DNA from: Marchantia polymorpha subsp. ruderalis
Lineage: Eukaryota; Streptophyta; Marchantiopsida; Marchantiales; Marchantiaceae
DNA: 64,000 nucleotides
Assembly (NCBI GenBank): GCA_037833965.1
Contig: AP031356.1
Coordinates: forward strand, 19,738,501-19,802,500
Direction: 5' to 3'
A model generated the notes under the pieces. It worked only from the letters and a program-made list of their open reading frames with translations. It had not been told where the DNA came from and ran no database searches. The translations under genes were made by a program, and so were the position numbers. Of this stretch, positions 61,985 through 64,000 are shown piece by piece; positions within the stretch are counted from its first letter, which is position 1, and each line of letters starts with the position of its first letter.

Positions 61985-63933
61985 CTACACAGGAGCAGGC
62001 GGCTCCCACGGACCCTCCTGTTCTCCGTCTTGTTCCCATCGCTCGCTGCCACCACCGTTGCCATCTCCATCCCAATCTCGCCTTCTCTTCTTTCCTTCTC
62101 CGTGTCTTGATCTCCGGGGTGCTTCATCTTCGCTCTCGCTCTCATCCTCTTCGTTGTCCCCGGTATAAGCTGCACTCCCATATCCAGAACCGTCTTCACC
62201 TTGGTGTCTTTGGCCGGCTCCGGGGAAATCAGTCTCACTATCAGCTTGAGCACCTTCTTCGGCAGAAGAACCTGTTCTTAGTTTAGCTGATGCTTTACCT
62301 TCTTCACCGGGAGTTGACCGATCATTACCAGAATTCCGATCAGCCCTTCGTCTCTTCTGCTGGTCGCCCGAACCCCTTCCTCCTCTGCCACTTCCACCAG
62401 CAAATGGAGGGCGAAATCCTGCTCCTAAAGGCCGAGGAGGACGCCCACCGCCCATCGGACCAACTGGGGGTCCACCCATAAAATGTGGTGGCCTTGCACC
62501 TCCACCCATCATCATTCCCGGGGCATGAGCTCCTGGAGGACCCATCATGGCAGGCCCATTTGGTGGAAACATTCCACTTGGTCCAGGAGGCGGTCTACCA
62601 TGGAACACCATTCCAGGCCCTGGACCATCCATAGGACCAAAATTCATACCCGAGCCAGGACCCATGTTGGGAAATTCCGGACCTCCAAATCCAGCTCCAG
62701 GGTGAGGGAAGGGCGGAAAACCCCTTCCAGGTCCACCAGGATGACCTCCAAACATGTCCCCAGGACCCATACCGAAGCCGTCCCCAGGACCTGGACCCAT
62801 TCCAAACCTCTCGAAGTTGCCCATCCCAAACCCTTCGCCCATGTCAGGATGGAAACCCATGCCTCTTCCACCAGGACCACCTCCCATTCCACCTCTGCCG
62901 CCCCTGCCCATGCCGTATGGGTTCCACATTTGTCCAGGACCCATTGGCCCCCTGCCACGACCAGGATTTGCAGCGACTGTTTGGCTTGAGCCATCATCGT
63001 CATCACTATCATCGTCCTCTTGATCATCCTCATTATCTTCGAACGGTATGATGTCAGTGTCATCCACATCTTGCCCGGCCGCAGGACCACCCCTCACTTT
63101 CTCCTCTTCCCGTTTGGCCTCTCCTTGTTTCGCGGCCTCCTACGCTCATGAAAAGTGCCATCAGCAGTCTATTAAATTTCGCGAACAAAGAAAATCCTGG
63201 AAGAAACCCTAGTAGACGAACAATATGCAGGGACGGAACAAAGAAATCTAAGTTCTTACCATGAGGTCACTATCCGGCTCGATGTATAGTAGCTGCGCAA
63301 GCTGCTCGCCGACACCAGGTTCCAATTCTTGACAATCTCGACTTATCTGAAATTTGCACGGATATGTCAGAGCGAGAGTTGTATGACCTAGCCAATAAGG
63401 GAAGGCTTTAAAAGATCTTAACGTTCACCCCATCACAGACACTCCAAGTTACTTCCATCGGTCATCAAGCCTTCAATCTAGAAAACCATGAACCTGCCTA
63501 CGTCTCTCTGGAGCAATTTCACCATACCTTGACGGGGAGATTCTCATTGAAAGGATTCCTCAAATGCCGCGTCTTGTTGAAGGAAAGTTCACAAAGCTGT
63601 ACGGTTACCACGATTGAACATATGAGTTTAAGGGCAGACAAGGCGAGGAATACTTGAACCTATTGAAAAAAATAAAAAATTGAAACTTCTTTCATGATGG
63701 TGGTCAGTAGATAGACGACTCGGACAACTTCCAGTCTGATCAAATCTCATTTGCACGTAAAACCAATATTCCTGCATCTCAGAGTGCCTAGTCAGTCTCT
63801 GCCCTTGCTTTCTTAGACACACCTTCAACCATTTTAACCGGAAATTGCGACCATAATGAGCAGTTCCGTGCGCATATTTCCAACCGCCTCCTCCAGCTAC
63901 ACCGCCAATTTTCGACATCATGCGTGCACAACC
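61985..63933 (-). CDS. CPSF30: CPSF30 long form, C-terminal part (YTH domain end and Gly/Pro-rich tail), 5' end outside window
   Basis: m6A-reading subunit of the mRNA cleavage and polyadenylation complex. Minus-strand exons are 63933-63823, 63596-63528, 63346-63260 and 63139-61985, all phase 0 with GT-AG, giving 473 residues. The first three carry the C-terminal half of the YTH domain: WKYAHGTAHYGRNFRLKWLK, LCELSFNKTRHLRNPFNENL and KISRDCQELEPGVGEQLAQL. A linker with EAKREEEKV and an acidic DNEDDQEDDDSDDDD run follows. Then come about 200 residues rich in Gly, Pro and Met, and a basic end with ESEDEAPRRSRHGEGKKRR. This layout matches plant CPSF30-YTH as I recall it. The CCCH zinc fingers and first half of YTH would lie to the right of the window; 63934-64000 is intron. 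Confidence 0.85.
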
Positions 63934-64000
63934 CTGCAGAGGAGGCCAATGACAATATTAACAAAAGGCGAGGTTCCGACGTGAAATCGTGTCATACTCA

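Noticed and set aside
62483-62989. Plus-strand 168-codon frame
   Set aside because: Shadow of the repetitive Gly/Pro-rich CPSF30 tail on the minus strand.

Overview
The window looks like nuclear DNA of a land plant. It has GT-AG introns, an organellar-type asparaginyl-tRNA synthetase with a transit-peptide-like N-terminus, a pectin methylesterase with an inhibitor prodomain, a class I-like small heat-shock protein, an F-box protein, a methyl-CpG-binding-domain protein and the C-terminal part of the plant CPSF30 form that carries a YTH domain. Gene islands of moderate to high GC sit in very AT-rich spacers full of decayed transposons. A bryophyte would fit, but that is an inference and no species is claimed.

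Layout. 1-2.5 kb: an LTR-like fragment and a decayed hAT-type transposase. 3.2-7.9 kb (+): asparaginyl-tRNA synthetase, 15 exons. 8-15.9 kb: gene-poor spacer with a 274-bp duplication. 15.98-17.79 kb (-): a four-exon gene for an unrecognised zinc-finger protein. 21.15-24.65 kb (-): a six-exon, apparently intact Mutator-like (MULE) transposase with a SWIM zinc finger. 26.1-27.8 kb (+): GC-rich intronless pectin methylesterase. 33.65-34.36 kb (-): small MBD protein. 38.66-39.42 kb (-): small heat-shock protein with a strong heat-shock element array about 0.8-1 kb upstream. 43.25-44.01 kb (+): intronless multi-pass membrane protein. 46.83-48.03 kb (-): F-box protein. 49.0-58.2 kb: a degenerate Ty1/copia element on the minus strand, split by a 4.58-kb pogo/Tigger-like DNA transposon with matching terminal inverted repeats and TA flanks. 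62.0-63.9 kb (-): C-terminal part of CPSF30-YTH, running off the right edge.

Most single genes are housekeeping or stress genes with no operon-like linkage. The exception is 16-24.6 kb. There the zinc-finger gene and the MULE transposase gene are co-oriented, both carry a KGG...RHNW motif next to N-terminal cysteines, and three of their introns share a roughly 40-bp sequence module. This suggests a related pair, perhaps a two-gene MULE or its domesticated derivative, and it is the most interesting feature here. No terminal inverted repeats were found for it. Exon boundaries were placed by hand from splice consensus and frame continuity.
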